Assembly (NCBI RefSeq): GCF_000962805.1
Contig: NZ_JZTW01000001.1
Coordinates: 62,001 to 126,000, forward strand
Direction of reading: 5' to 3'
Length of the DNA: 64,000 bases
DNA from: Pseudarthrobacter chlorophenolicus
GTDB taxonomy: Bacteria > Actinomycetota > Actinomycetes > Actinomycetales > Micrococcaceae
Position 1 is the first letter of the stretch, and every line of letters begins with the position of its first letter. A program made the translations under genes and the position numbers. Below the pieces are notes generated by a model. It had not been told where the DNA came from and ran no database searches. It saw only the letters and a program-made list of their open reading frames with translations. Shown here piece after piece: positions 43,095-51,760 of this stretch.

Positions 43095-43931
43095 ATGACC
43101 GAAGTTACCGCCCACCACGGGCTGTTCAAGGACACCAACCTGCATGTGGACGATGCCGGCGGAGCGGGCCGCCCGGTGGTCCTCATCCACGGATGGCCGC
43201 TCTCCGGGAAATCATTCGAGGAGCAGATCCCGGCGCTGCAGGAGGCCGGTTACCGCCCCATCACCTATGACCGCAGGGGGTTTGGCCTCAGCAGCAAGCC
43301 GCCGGCAGGCTACAACTACGATGTCCTGGCCGAGGACCTGCAGAAGGTCCTGGTGGAACTGGACCTGACGGACGTGACCCTGGTGGGCTTTTCCATGGGC
43401 GGCGGTGAGGTGGCACGCTACCTCGGCCTGTACGGACCGGCGAGGATCCGCAGCGTGGTCTTCGCCTCCGCCGTGACGCCCTACCTTCTGCAGACGGACG
43501 ACAACCCGGACGGTCCCCTGACCCCTGAGCAGGCGGACGGCATGGCCGAGGACCTCGTCAAGGACGAGACAGCTTTCTACGATTCCTTCACCCGCGAGTT
43601 CTTCTCAGTGGACGGAGTCCTCAAGGTCAGCGAGGTGCAGCGAAAAGAAGCCGGTGCCATGTGCGGGCAGGCTAACCAGAACGCGGCCCTGGCCTGCATG
43701 GCGGCCTTCGGCGGGACCGACTTCCGGGGCGACCTCGCGGATGTCACCGTCCCGGCATTGGTGATCCACGGCGACGGCGATGCCACCGTACCGTTCGAAG
43801 GTTCCGGCCAGCGGACGCACGCCGCGCTGGCGAACAGCGAGGTCCATGTCATCAAGGATGCGCCGCATGGCTGCAACGTGAGCCACGCGGCGGAGTGGAA
43901 CAGGGTGCTGATCGAATTCCTGGCGAAATAG
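43095..43931 (+). CDS. alpha/beta hydrolase (non-heme haloperoxidase-like)
   Basis: 278-residue cytosolic hydrolase with oxyanion segment LIHGWPLSGKSF, nucleophile Ser100 in VGFSMGGGE, the aspartate in HGDGDATVP and the histidine in DAPHGCNVSH. This matches cofactor-free chloroperoxidase-type esterases, which act as esterases or perhydrolases. GGAAGGTC precedes the ATG. The substrate is unknown. It is convergent with the lipoprotein gene, five bases away. Confidence 0.87.
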   Translation: MTEVTAHHGLFKDTNLHVDDAGGAGRPVVLIHGWPLSGKSFEEQIPALQEAGYRPITYDRRGFGLSSKPPAGYNYDVLAEDLQKVLVELDLTDVTLVGFSMGGGEVARYLGLYGPARIRSVVFASAVTPYLLQTDDNPDGPLTPEQADGMAEDLVKDETAFYDSFTREFFSVDGVLKVSEVQRKEAGAMCGQANQNAALACMAAFGGTDFRGDLADVTVPALVIHGDGDATVPFEGSGQRTHAALANSEVHVIKDAPHGCNVSHAAEWNRVLIEFLAK

Positions 43932-43936
43932 GCCGG

Positions 43937-44377
43937 CTACTGGCCCACGTACACGTTCTGGTGGATACGCCTCAGGCCTTCGGATTCCAGTTGGACGGCG
44001 TCGGCATAGTCCGGCACCAGGACGGCGGGCCTCTTGTCGGTTCCGCTGACGGTCACGATCTTGTTGCTGGAGCTGCCGGCTGCCACCGCGCATCCCGCGT
44101 AATCGGTGACTCGCTGGTTCACGTTGACCACGGCAAGGCAGGCCTGGGCGCCATCAGAGCTCTGCGCTGCAAAGAACTTCCGGCCGTCATCTTCCACCAG
44201 GAAACGCAAGGTGGCGGGATCAACCTGTTCCAGGAAGTTGGCATCGTACGGGAGCACATCCTCAGGTCCGGCAGGTGCTTTCAGCGCATCAATGCCGTAT
44301 CCGTCGCTCGCGCAGCCGCCGAGCAGCAGCGGAACCGTCAGCACGGCCACCGTCGCCGCGGGTTTGAGCTTCATCAT
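43937..44377 (-). CDS. lipoprotein of unknown function
   Basis: About 146 residues with a lipobox LLGGC after a 20-residue hydrophobic signal. The mature part contains two cysteines (QACLAVVNV and YAGCAVAAG) that could pair. GGGGGAA lies before tandem ATGs; 44377 or 44374 may be used. No domain recognised. It is divergent from nhaA. Confidence 0.75.
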   Translation of the reverse strand: MMKLKPAATVAVLTVPLLLGGCASDGYGIDALKAPAGPEDVLPYDANFLEQVDPATLRFLVEDDGRKFFAAQSSDGAQACLAVVNVNQRVTDYAGCAVAAGSSSNKIVTVSGTDKRPAVLVPDYADAVQLESEGLRRIHQNVYVGQ

Positions 44378-44557
44378 CTGTTCCCCCAGGATCGTGAATA
44401 CCGTGCCAATGACGCTAGCGCACCGTTTCCGGCAGGTCTTGTCATACGCAAGCAGGCCGTTTCGTGTGCACCGCCCAAAGGCCGTTACGATGGTTGAAGG
44501 TGCGCCGGGAAGTCTGGTCGGCATAGTTTCGCCGACCCCCAAAGTCAGGACCCTGCC

Positions 44558-45913
44558 ATGACCTCCGCCCCGCAGCCCCCGCACAAGCACCAACCCCAGC
44601 CCCGCCGTCCGATCCTGGCCCGCGGCTCCTACGCCGAGGCCCTGCGGATCGGCGAGATCCTGCGCAAGGAAACGGTGGGCGGTGCCCTGCTGGTGGCCGC
44701 TGCCGTGATAGCCCTCATCTGGGCCAACTCACCTGCGTCGGACAGCTACTTCGCCCTTCGTGACATCACCGTGGGCTACGCGCCCTGGCACCTCGAGCTG
44801 AGTCTTGGCGCCTGGGCGGCCGACGGGCTCCTGGCGGTCTTCTTCTTCCTGGTGGGACTCGAGCTCAAGCGCGAATTCGTGGCGGGCGACCTCCGCCAGA
44901 TCAGCACGTCCATCGTCCCGGTGCTGGCCGCCGCCGGAGGTGTGCTGGCCCCCGCGGTGATCTATGTCGTCGTCAATGCCGCCAACCCGGACACGCTCCG
45001 CGGCTGGGCCATCCCCACCGCCACGGACATCGCGTTCGCCGTGGCCGTGCTGGCCGTCATCGGATCGCACCTGCCCAGCGCGCTGCGGATCTTCCTGCTG
45101 ACCCTGGCCGTGGTGGACGACCTGATCGCCATCAGCATCATCGCGTTCTTCTATTCCAGCGACCTCCAGATTGTGCCGCTGCTCCTGGCGCTGGTCCCGC
45201 TGGGCATCTTCACATTCCTGGTCCAGAAGTACCGCCGGTTCTTCGGCACCCATGCCGCCGCGGCCTGGCTGATCCTGCTGCCGCTGGGTTTCGCCGCCTG
45301 GGCGCTGGTGCACGCCTCCGGCATCCACGCCACCGTTGCCGGCGTGCTGCTGGGCTTCGCGGTGCCGGTGCTCCGGTCGCAGGCCAGCGGCGGGCCGGAG
45401 GCCGGCCCGGGGCTCGCGGAAATCTTCGAGCACCGGTTCCGGCCCATCTCCGCTGGTGTTGCCGTCCCCGTGTTCGCCTTCTTCTCGGCCGGGGTAGCGG
45501 TGGGCGGATGGGACGGTTTCGTGTCGGCGCTCGCGGACCCGGTGGCGCTGGGCATCATCCTGGCGCTGGTCCTGGGCAAGCCGATCGGCATCCTGGGCAC
45601 CACCTGGCTCGTGACCAAGACCACCAAGGCGAAGCTTGACGATTCCTACCGGTGGATCGACATCTTCGGCGTGGCACTGCTGGCCGGCATCGGCTTCACG
45701 GTGTCGCTCCTGGTGGCCGAGCTCAGCTTTGGCCAGGGCAGCCTCCACGACGACCACGCCAAGGTGGGCATCCTCACCGCATCGCTGCTTGCCGCCGTTC
45801 TGGCCAGCGTCATCCTCCGCACCCGGAACCGGCAGTACCGGCAGGCCGAGGAGCTGGAAAAGGTTGACGCGGACCAGGATGGCATCCCGGACGTCTACCA
45901 GGGCCGCGCCTGA
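44558..45913 (+). CDS. nhaA: Na+/H+ antiporter NhaA with calcium-binding-like tail
   Basis: 451-residue electrogenic antiporter exporting Na+ for H+. About 12 TM helices; the ion-binding Asp pair is in [12 protein letters not shown], and [10 protein letters not shown] and [14 protein letters not shown] are family hallmarks. The C-terminus after the last helix reads [13 protein letters not shown], a thrombospondin-3-like DxDxDGxxD loop not usual in NhaA. A hairpin terminator follows. The ATG at 44558 gives a hydrophilic tail of about 25 residues. Confidence 0.93.
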   Translation: MTSAPQPPHKHQPQPRRPILARGSYAEALRIGEILRKETVGGALLVAAAVIALIWANSPASDSYFALRDITVGYAPWHLELSLGAWAADGLLAVFFFLVGLELKREFVAGDLRQISTSIVPVLAAAGGVLAPAVIYVVVNAANPDTLRGWAIPTATDIAFAVAVLAVIGSHLPSALRIFLLTLAVVDDLIAISIIAFFYSSDLQIVPLLLALVPLGIFTFLVQKYRRFFGTHAAAAWLILLPLGFAAWALVHASGIHATVAGVLLGFAVPVLRSQASGGPEAGPGLAEIFEHRFRPISAGVAVPVFAFFSAGVAVGGWDGFVSALADPVALGIILALVLGKPIGILGTTWLVTKTTKAKLDDSYRWIDIFGVALLAGIGFTVSLLVAELSFGQGSLHDDHAKVGILTASLLAAVLASVILRTRNRQYRQAEELEKVDADQDGIPDVYQGRA

Positions 45914-45931
45914 CCGGAGCCTTCAGGAACG

Positions 45932-45967
45932 CACGACGCCGGCACGCACCCGTGTGCCGGCGTCGTG
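45932..45967. terminator. 14-bp hairpin after nhaA
   Basis: CACGACGCCGGCAC at 45932-45945 pairs perfectly with 45954-45967 around an 8-base loop, followed by GTTTAT. It lies between nhaA and the convergent 45984 gene. Confidence 0.75.
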
Positions 45968-45983
45968 GTTTATCTGTGGCCGG

Positions 45984-46217
45984 CTAGGCCGGGGCGAGTC
46001 CCAGCAGGGGGTCCGCGGGTGCCTCCACGTGGCGGATCTCCAGGGCCTCCGGGTCCAGCAGCTTGCGCGCGCCGGTCCGGGCGTCCAGGATCCAGAAAAG
46101 ATCCAGCGCGGGCACCACCCCGGTCACCCGGCCGCTGTGGAACAGCTTGCCCCGGTGCCACGCCTCGATGTTGTCTCCAATACGGAGCTGAGCGGTACTG
46201 ACTCCCTGTGCCTCCAT
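45984..46217 (-). CDS. small protein of unknown function (77 aa)
   Basis: Compact soluble protein with a beta-rich look: IGDNIEAWHRGKLFHSGRVTGVVPALDLFWILD reads as an SH3-barrel-like strand pattern. AGGAGG lies eight bases before the ATG. No known family was recognised; a nucleic-acid-binding or KOW-like fold is possible but not shown. Confidence 0.65.
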   Translation of the reverse strand: MEAQGVSTAQLRIGDNIEAWHRGKLFHSGRVTGVVPALDLFWILDARTGARKLLDPEALEIRHVEAPADPLLGLAPA

Positions 46218-46306
46218 GCGGGCTGCCTCCTGCTGGTTGTGTCCCCGTACGCCCAGCTTGCCGTAGCGAGGTTGCAGGAGTGTTTCCGCAGGGTGTTATT
46301 CCTGTG

Positions 46307-46531
46307 TCAGCTGAGGTTGGTGCGCCGGATGCTCAGCATGTGGAGCAGCAGGGCCCGCTGGGGCTGGCCCGGATTGCGGTCCACGAACAGGCTGAGGGAG
46401 GCGCGGGCACCGGCTTCTGCCGGGTCTGTGCCGCTCATGATTTCTTCGATGATTTCCAGCGCCTGCAGCTGGAGGTCCAGGAGCGCAACTTCCTCATGGA
46501 CTGACAGCGGAGCTCTTGAATTTCCGGACAT
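46307..46531 (-). CDS. small helical protein of unknown function (74 aa)
   Basis: 74 residues with one amphipathic helix-rich core (VHEEVALLDLQLQALEIIEEIMSG) and a second helix (PQRALLLHMLSIRR). AAGGCGG precedes the ATG at 46531. Composition is like neighbouring genes and the reading frame is closed, so it is probably real. No function recognised. Confidence 0.6.
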   Translation of the reverse strand: MSGNSRAPLSVHEEVALLDLQLQALEIIEEIMSGTDPAEAGARASLSLFVDRNPGQPQRALLLHMLSIRRTNLS

Positions 46532-46710
46532 GGGGTTGCCGCCTTTGTGCTGGGAGCCCTCCCCGGGGAGGAGCAGCAGCCTCTCCCAAGCCCATCGGAT
46601 CAATATACTAAGTGTACTTATAGGTCTGTGGGCGGCAAGGCTTTCCCGGAACCAGTTTCCGGGCCCACGCGGGCTGGTGCGGCGTCAGCTGCCCGGGAAG
46701 AACCCTCTCC

Positions 46711-46769
46711 GTTGCTCTATCACTTTTGGTCCCCAAATCGGCGGTTTGGGGACCAAAAGTGATAGAGCA
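46711..46769. repeat. family A long inverted repeat, copy A3
   Basis: Perfect 25-bp arms at 46713-46737 and 46745-46769 around a 7-base loop, starting TGCTCTATCACTTTTGG. It lies 55 bp past the trxB stop and may end its transcript. Relative to A1 it carries paired changes in both arms. Confidence 0.9.
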
Positions 46770-46824
46770 TCCGGGTTGCCGTGACGTTGACCCGGGATTG
46801 CCCGTGGCCGGCGGGGCGGCGGCG

Positions 46825-47802
46825 TCAGCTGTGCGTGGGTTCCTCCACCAGGGCGGTGGCGATGCTCGAGGCGTCGTCCAGGGCGGCCAGGTACCGCTCC
46901 GCATCCAGGGCCGCGGCGCAGCCGGTACCCGCGGCGGTAATGGCCTGGCGGTAGCGGTGGTCCACGGCGTCACCGCACGCGAAGACGCCGGAGAGGTTGG
47001 TGCACGTGGTGGGGGAGTCCACCTTGATGTAGCCCTCGTCATCCAGGTCCACCTGGCCCGTCAGAAGTTCGGTGCGCGGCAGGTGGCCGATCGCCACGAA
47101 GATCCCCGTGGCGCCGAGCTCCCTGGTTTCGCCGGAGCGGGTGTCCGCCAGGGTGACGCCGGTGACCTTGGTGTCGCCGTGGATGGCAGTGATGGCGGAG
47201 TTCCATTCGAACCGGATCTTGGGGTTGTCCTTGGCCCGCTGCGCCATGATGCGGGAGGCCCGCAGTTCGCCCTTGCGGACCACGACGGTCACGGACTTCC
47301 CGAAGCGGGTAAGGAAAGTTGCTTCCTCCATGGCGGAGTCGCCGCCGCCCACCACAATGATGTCCTGCTCGCGGAAGAAGAAACCGTCGCAGGTGGCGCA
47401 CCAGGACACGCCGTGGCCGGACAGCTTCTTTTCCTCGGGCAGGCCCAGTTCCTTGTACGCGGAGCCGGTGGCCAGGATGACAGCAGGTGCCTCGTGGGTC
47501 TCCCCGGCGCCGGTGACCACGCGCTTGACCGAACCCTTCAGGTCAACGGACGTGACGTCGTCGAACACCACCTTGGCGCCGAACTTCTCGGCCTGCTGCT
47601 GCAGCCCGTCCATCAGTTCGGGACCCTGGATGCCGCCGGGGAAGCCGGGGAAGTTTTCCACCTCGGTGGTGTTCATCAGCGCACCGCCCGCGGTGACGGA
47701 ACCGGCCAGCACCAGCGGGGCCAGGCCTGCCCGGGCGGCGTAAATGGCGGCGGTGTAGCCCGCGGGGCCGGAGCCGATGATGATCAGCTGTTCGTTGCTC
47801 AT
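46825..47802 (-). CDS. trxB: thioredoxin-disulfide reductase
   Basis: NADPH-dependent flavoenzyme reducing thioredoxin. 325 residues with the FAD motif [20 protein letters not shown], the redox pair Cys135-Ala-Thr-Cys138 in SWCATCDG, the NADPH motif [12 protein letters not shown] and the C-terminal [18 protein letters not shown] precedes the ATG; an upstream in-frame extension is not needed. No thioredoxin gene is adjacent. Confidence 0.95.
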   Translation of the reverse strand: MSNEQLIIIGSGPAGYTAAIYAARAGLAPLVLAGSVTAGGALMNTTEVENFPGFPGGIQGPELMDGLQQQAEKFGAKVVFDDVTSVDLKGSVKRVVTGAGETHEAPAVILATGSAYKELGLPEEKKLSGHGVSWCATCDGFFFREQDIIVVGGGDSAMEEATFLTRFGKSVTVVVRKGELRASRIMAQRAKDNPKIRFEWNSAITAIHGDTKVTGVTLADTRSGETRELGATGIFVAIGHLPRTELLTGQVDLDDEGYIKVDSPTTCTNLSGVFACGDAVDHRYRQAITAAGTGCAAALDAERYLAALDDASSIATALVEEPTHS

Positions 47803-47921
47803 GGGGTTCTCCTTGAGAGGTAGCGGGCGTGCGCCCCTCCAGTGGAGCAATGGTCCTTGGCCCGTGTCAATCCGCTGCATAATGGGGCCATGACCCCACC
47901 GCCGATGACCGTGGCTGCACC

Positions 47922-49133
47922 GTGACCGGCGAGCCGGCAACCCCACGCCGCGGCTCGGCCTGGGAAGTGTTCGGCGTGTTCCTCAAACTGGGGGTTACCT
48001 CGTTTGGCGGCCCCATCGCGCACCTGGGTTATTTCCGCGACGAACTGGTCCGGCGCCGCAAATGGGTGGACGACAGGGAATACGCGGACCTGGTGGCGCT
48101 GTGCCAGTTCCTTCCCGGGCCTGCCTCCAGCCAGGTGGGCTTCGGCCTGGGGCTGCACCGCGCCGGCCCCCTTGGCGCCCTGGCCGCGTTCCTCGCCTTC
48201 ACCCTCCCGTCCGCGGCGCTGCTGGTCGCCTTCGCGCTGGGTGCCGCGCTGTTCCAGGGCACCGTCGGCACCGGCATTCTCACCGGACTGAAGATCGTGG
48301 CGGTGGCCATCGTGGCCCAGGCGGTATGGGGCATGGCCAAAGCCCTCACTCCGGACCGGGAGCGGGCGGCGATCGCCGTGGTCGCTGCCCTGTCCGCCAC
48401 GCTGCTGGCCGGGTCGCTCGGCCAGATAACGGCCATCCTGTTCGGCGCGCTCGCCGGGCTGCTGGTCTGCCGGCGGGGCACCACAGACCTGACCGGCCAC
48501 CTGCGCTTTCCCGTCAGCCGGACCGCGGGAATCACCTGCCTGGTCCTGTTCGTGCTTTTGCTGCTGGGCCTGCCGGTACTGGCGCTGGCTACGGGTTCGG
48601 CCGGGATCACCCTGTTCGAGGCGTTCTACCGGGCCGGCGCACTGGTGTTCGGCGGCGGCCATGTGGTCCTGCCCCTGCTCCAGGCCGGCGTGGTGGATCC
48701 GGGCTGGGTCACCAGCCAGCAGTTCCTGGCAGGTTACGGCGCCGCGCAGGCGGTGCCGGGCCCGCTGTTCACCTTCGCGGCCTACCTGGGCACGGCGTCC
48801 GGGTACGGTCCGGGCGGCGTGGCGGGTGCCGCCGTCGCGCTCGCCGGCATCGTCCTGCCCGGGTTCCTGCTGCTCACCGGCGTGCTGCCGTTCTGGAACT
48901 CCTGGCGGTCCCGGCCCGGGGCACAGGCCCTGATGCGGGGCGCCAACGCTGCCGTGGTGGGCATCCTGGCCGCCGCCCTGTACAACCCGCTGTTCACCAC
49001 CGCCGTCACCGGGCCGGGGCCGTTCTGCCTGGGCCTGCTCTGCTTCGTGCTGCTCATCGCGTGGAAGACGCCGCCCTGGGCCGTGGTGCTGGTGGGCGCG
49101 GCCGGCGGAGTGCTGCTGGCCCTGGCTGGCTGA
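47922..49133 (+). CDS. chrA: chromate efflux transporter
   Basis: 403-residue inner-membrane protein of the CHR family, long (two-domain) form. The first half has the signature [24 protein letters not shown] and [13 protein letters not shown]; the second repeats the pattern with [19 protein letters not shown] and [17 protein letters not shown]. It exports chromate, taken up by sulfate systems. It starts with GTG 47922, divergent from trxB. No ChrB-type regulator is nearby. Confidence 0.92.
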   Translation: MTGEPATPRRGSAWEVFGVFLKLGVTSFGGPIAHLGYFRDELVRRRKWVDDREYADLVALCQFLPGPASSQVGFGLGLHRAGPLGALAAFLAFTLPSAALLVAFALGAALFQGTVGTGILTGLKIVAVAIVAQAVWGMAKALTPDRERAAIAVVAALSATLLAGSLGQITAILFGALAGLLVCRRGTTDLTGHLRFPVSRTAGITCLVLFVLLLLGLPVLALATGSAGITLFEAFYRAGALVFGGGHVVLPLLQAGVVDPGWVTSQQFLAGYGAAQAVPGPLFTFAAYLGTASGYGPGGVAGAAVALAGIVLPGFLLLTGVLPFWNSWRSRPGAQALMRGANAAVVGILAAALYNPLFTTAVTGPGPFCLGLLCFVLLIAWKTPPWAVVLVGAAGGVLLALAG

Positions 49134-49157
49134 CGTCACTTCGCGCCCGCCGGCAAC

Positions 49158-49233
49158 GCGCTGATGCGGCTTCGACGCGCTGATCCGGTTTCGACGCGCA
49201 CATGCGGTTTCGACGCGCTGATCCGGTTTCGAC
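49158..49233. repeat. four tandem 19-bp units
   Basis: Units at 49158, 49177, 49196 and 49215 follow GCGCTGATCCGGTTTCGAC with one to four differences. A partial fifth unit runs into repeat C2 at 49231. Confidence 0.88.
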
Positions 49234-49308
49234 GCGCAAGTTCGTTGACGTACCCCAGATATCCGGGGCGCCCAAGAAGGCGCGCGTCGGTGGCGGGGTT
49301 GCGCGTCG
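49231..49308. repeat. dispersed repeat family C, copy C2
   Basis: 78 bp related to 36251-36328. Its start GACGCGCAAGTTCGTTG and end TTGCGCGTCG form inverted ends (CGACGCGCAA/TTGCGCGTCG). Confidence 0.65.
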
Positions 49309-49444
49309 AAAAACAGGCAATGACACCGGCAAGGCGGCGAAGCCCTGCCGTGGGAGTAGGCTGGAATTGCCGTCCGGTCCTGGGCGGCTCGGGTCCCGGT
49401 TCAGTCCGTGGGAAGGTCTGCCGGGCAGCACCAGGAAGCCCTCC

Positions 49445-50182
49445 ATGGCCACAGACAAAACCGACGAGCCGGTAGCCAAGCGCCTCGGCGAACTGGTCCT
49501 CACCAGTTCCCACGTTGAGGAATTCCTCCATGACCTGGCCGTCGAGGCCGCAGCCGAGCTGTCGTCCACCGGGCAGCAGGTGTCCTGTTCCGTTACCGTG
49601 GTGCGGCGGAAGAAGGCTGCAACGGCGGCCAGCAGCGATGGCCGCGCCCGGGCCATGGATGAGGTGCAGTACACCTTCAATGACGGCCCGTGCCTGTCTG
49701 CCATCCGCCTGGCCACCACCATCCATGTGCCGGACCTGCACAATGAGAGCCGCTGGCCGGAGTACCTGGAGGCCGTGAACGAAGGGACCCTCAAATCCAT
49801 CCTGGCGGTGCCCGTCCCGGTGGACAGTGATGCCCGGGCAGCCCTGAATCTGTACTCCGACGGCAAGGATGCGTTCCCCGCCGACTCCGTGGCCTCCGCC
49901 GAACGGTTCGCCCGGGAAGCCAGTCAGTCCCTGCGTCTGGCACTGCGGATCGCCCACCTGACGGATGCGCGCGACGACCTCGCCGCCGCTATGGCTTCCC
50001 GTACCACCATCGACCTCGCAGCCGGGGCCATCATGGGCCAGAACCGGTGCAGCCAGGAAACGGCCATGGCCATCCTCAAGAGCGCCTCCAGCACCCGCAA
50101 CATCAAGCTCCGGGACATAGCCGCCCGGGTCATCGCCTCAGTAGCCGCCGACGATACCGTCAGCACCCACTTCGACGCCTGA
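49445..50182 (+). CDS. GAF-ANTAR regulator
   Basis: 245 residues. A GAF sensor domain (about 15-165, with MDEVQYTFNDGPCLSAIRLATT and ILAVPVPVDSDARAALNLYS) is followed by an ANTAR domain (about 180-235, RTTIDLAAGAIMGQNRCSQETAMAILKSAS). Predicted RNA-binding antiterminator responding to a small ligand or redox signal. Convergent with a second GAF-ANTAR gene. AGGAAG precedes the ATG. Confidence 0.83.
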   Translation: MATDKTDEPVAKRLGELVLTSSHVEEFLHDLAVEAAAELSSTGQQVSCSVTVVRRKKAATAASSDGRARAMDEVQYTFNDGPCLSAIRLATTIHVPDLHNESRWPEYLEAVNEGTLKSILAVPVPVDSDARAALNLYSDGKDAFPADSVASAERFAREASQSLRLALRIAHLTDARDDLAAAMASRTTIDLAAGAIMGQNRCSQETAMAILKSASSTRNIKLRDIAARVIASVAADDTVSTHFDA

Positions 50183-50257
50183 GGCCGCGGTCACAGCGCC
50201 GCGGTCATAGCGAACGGCGGGACGTACGACGCCGGCCTGCCGCCGCAGTGCGTCAGC

Positions 50258-50274
50258 CGCCTGAGAGTCAGGCG
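50258..50274. terminator. short hairpin between the two GAF-ANTAR genes
   Basis: CGCCTGA and TCAGGCG around a GAG loop, followed on the plus strand by CCTTTG. Weak but well placed between convergent genes. Confidence 0.5.
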
Positions 50275-50282
50275 CCTTTGCG

Positions 50283-51008
50283 TCAGATGCCGGGAGGAGC
50301 GGGAGGGGCAGCCCCGGCCACCAGCTCCGTGCTGACCTCCGCCAGGGTGCCCCCGGAATTCCTGGCCGAGGCGATCAGCCGGCCCAGGGCGTCATCGTGG
50401 CCGATGCCGTGCCGCTCCATCAGCATCCCGCAGGCCCGGTTGATGGTGTCCCGGGTGGCCAGGGTGGTTTTGAGCTCGCCGGCCATCCGCAGCGGAACCT
50501 CGGTGCCCTGGATGTGCGCCAGCAGGGTGGCGGCAGTTCCGGCGAACAGGGGCAGCACCCGGCCGGTGGACTCGCCGTACTGGCCCGGCAGTGCGGAGTA
50601 GATGTTGAGGGCCCCCAGCGCCTGGCCGCCGGCCATCAGCGGAGCGCTGGCCACGGAACGGACTGCCGTGTCCAGGACAGCTGCACGCCAGTTGGGCCAC
50701 CGCTGGTCAGTGCGGACGTCCTCCACAATCACCACTTCTTCGGCGGACCATGCGGTGAGGCACGGGCCTTCGTCGAGTTCGTACTGGACGGCGTCCAGCT
50801 GCTCCACGAGGGGATGGGTGGCGGCACTGCTGATCCGGTTGCCGCCGGCGTCCAGGATGGACACCCCGGCTTCGGGATTGCCGGGGAGGGATTCCTTGAT
50901 GGCCCGGGCCATCAGGGCGACGGCGTGGCGTGCTTGTTCCTCGGTCAGCAGCAGCCCGTGGATGCGTGCGATGGTGTCCGAGAGGTCATCGAGGGGGAGC
51001 CGCTTCAT
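50283..51008 (-). CDS. GAF-ANTAR regulator
   Basis: 241 residues. GAF domain about 10-165 with AVQYELDEGPCLTAWSAEEVVIVEDVRTDQRWP, then ANTAR about 175-230 (RDTINRACGMLMERHGIGHDDALGRLIASA). Same architecture as the 49445 product but clearly diverged. The pair may sense different signals. The ATG at 51008 begins MKRLPLDDL. Confidence 0.82.
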   Translation of the reverse strand: MKRLPLDDLSDTIARIHGLLLTEEQARHAVALMARAIKESLPGNPEAGVSILDAGGNRISSAATHPLVEQLDAVQYELDEGPCLTAWSAEEVVIVEDVRTDQRWPNWRAAVLDTAVRSVASAPLMAGGQALGALNIYSALPGQYGESTGRVLPLFAGTAATLLAHIQGTEVPLRMAGELKTTLATRDTINRACGMLMERHGIGHDDALGRLIASARNSGGTLAEVSTELVAGAAPPAPPGI

Positions 51009-51180
51009 GCTGGGCAGGCCTGTTCCGCGTCTGCATCCATTGCCGCCGGTGGACTGCAGCGGCTACTCGCGCCGGCCTGTGCAGAGGGAGCCGGGGAGGA
51101 CAGGCCCTGGTGCCCGTCACGTTCCAGAAATGTACCGGCGTTCGCGGGGGAAGTACAGCGGGAAGCGGCCGGGGACAGCA

Positions 51181-51213
51181 GTGCACCCGGAGCGGAAGCC
51201 GCCCCGGGTGCAC
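51181..51213. terminator. 10-bp hairpin after DUF1540 gene
   Basis: GTGCACCCGG at 51181-51190 pairs with 51204-51213. It lies 19 bp past the DUF1540 stop on its strand. Confidence 0.65.
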
Positions 51214-51231
51214 CATGCGTGAAATGCCGGG

Positions 51232-51516
51232 CTACGCGTGGGCGTAGGTAAGGCAGTCCGCGTTGTCCCTGCCCGGGCCGACATGGACCTCGGGCGCCTT
51301 GCACATCAGGTGGTCGTTGTGGACGCATTCGCTGCGCTGGCAGGCCCCGACGTCGGCGAGAACCTTGGGCAGGCCGCCGTGGACGCCCACCTCGATGAAC
51401 GTGGCGCAGTGGGCGTGGTTTTCGTCGCCGCCCACGGTGATGGCGGCGGCGTTGCAGTTCGTGTGGTCGTTAAAGGAACAGTTCGTTACGCTGCAGTCCG
51501 CGACGTGCGTTGTCAT
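51232..51516 (-). CDS. tandem DUF1540 cysteine-rich protein
   Basis: 94 residues with two DUF1540 units, each a C-x4-C-...-C-...-C pattern: CSVTNCSFNDHTNC...HC, then CQRSECVHNDHLMC...DC. Together eight cysteines could bind metal. No signal peptide. AAGGAGG lies before the ATG at 51516. Function unknown; metal binding is inferred from spacing. Confidence 0.83.
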   Translation of the reverse strand: MTTHVADCSVTNCSFNDHTNCNAAAITVGGDENHAHCATFIEVGVHGGLPKVLADVGACQRSECVHNDHLMCKAPEVHVGPGRDNADCLTYAHA

Positions 51517-51597
51517 GGAAAGTCCTCCTTGGCCGGCCACCCCGGGCGGGCAGCTCCGTTTGACCACCGTAGACCCGCGCGGGCCAATCAAAAAGAC

Positions 51598-51618
51598 CCA
51601 ATTGTCTTGCCTAATTGG
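51598..51618. promoter_or_regulatory. inverted repeat upstream of DUF1540 gene
   Basis: CCAATT and AATTGG with a 9-base spacer, 82 bp upstream of the DUF1540 start and 143 bp before the ligase gene. A candidate operator; no regulator is implied. Confidence 0.35.
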
Positions 51619-51760
51619 CCGCTCACAGCGGGTGTTGCCAGCGGCTGCCCTGGCCTGCGCGCCCTTCCCGGCGGCCAATCCTCGTGCTTATCCTGTACTT
51701 CTCGGCGGCAAGCAGCGACCGTCAGCAGGTACCCACGGCGTGGCCAACGGGAAGGCTGGC

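Larger units (their letters stand above)
49134..49444. other. 311-bp intergenic region with repeats
   Basis: Between chrA and a GAF-ANTAR gene. It holds the 19-bp tandem repeat and repeat copy C2 described separately; the last 135 bp show only a ribosome site (AGGAAGC). Confidence 0.6.

Noticed and set aside
45636-46784. Plus-strand frame running from nhaA through repeat A3
   Set aside because: It crosses two minus-strand genes with good ribosome sites and a terminator, and its end is translated palindrome.
49158-49233. Possible CRISPR array
   Set aside because: Units are directly tandem with no spacers, and no cas genes are present.
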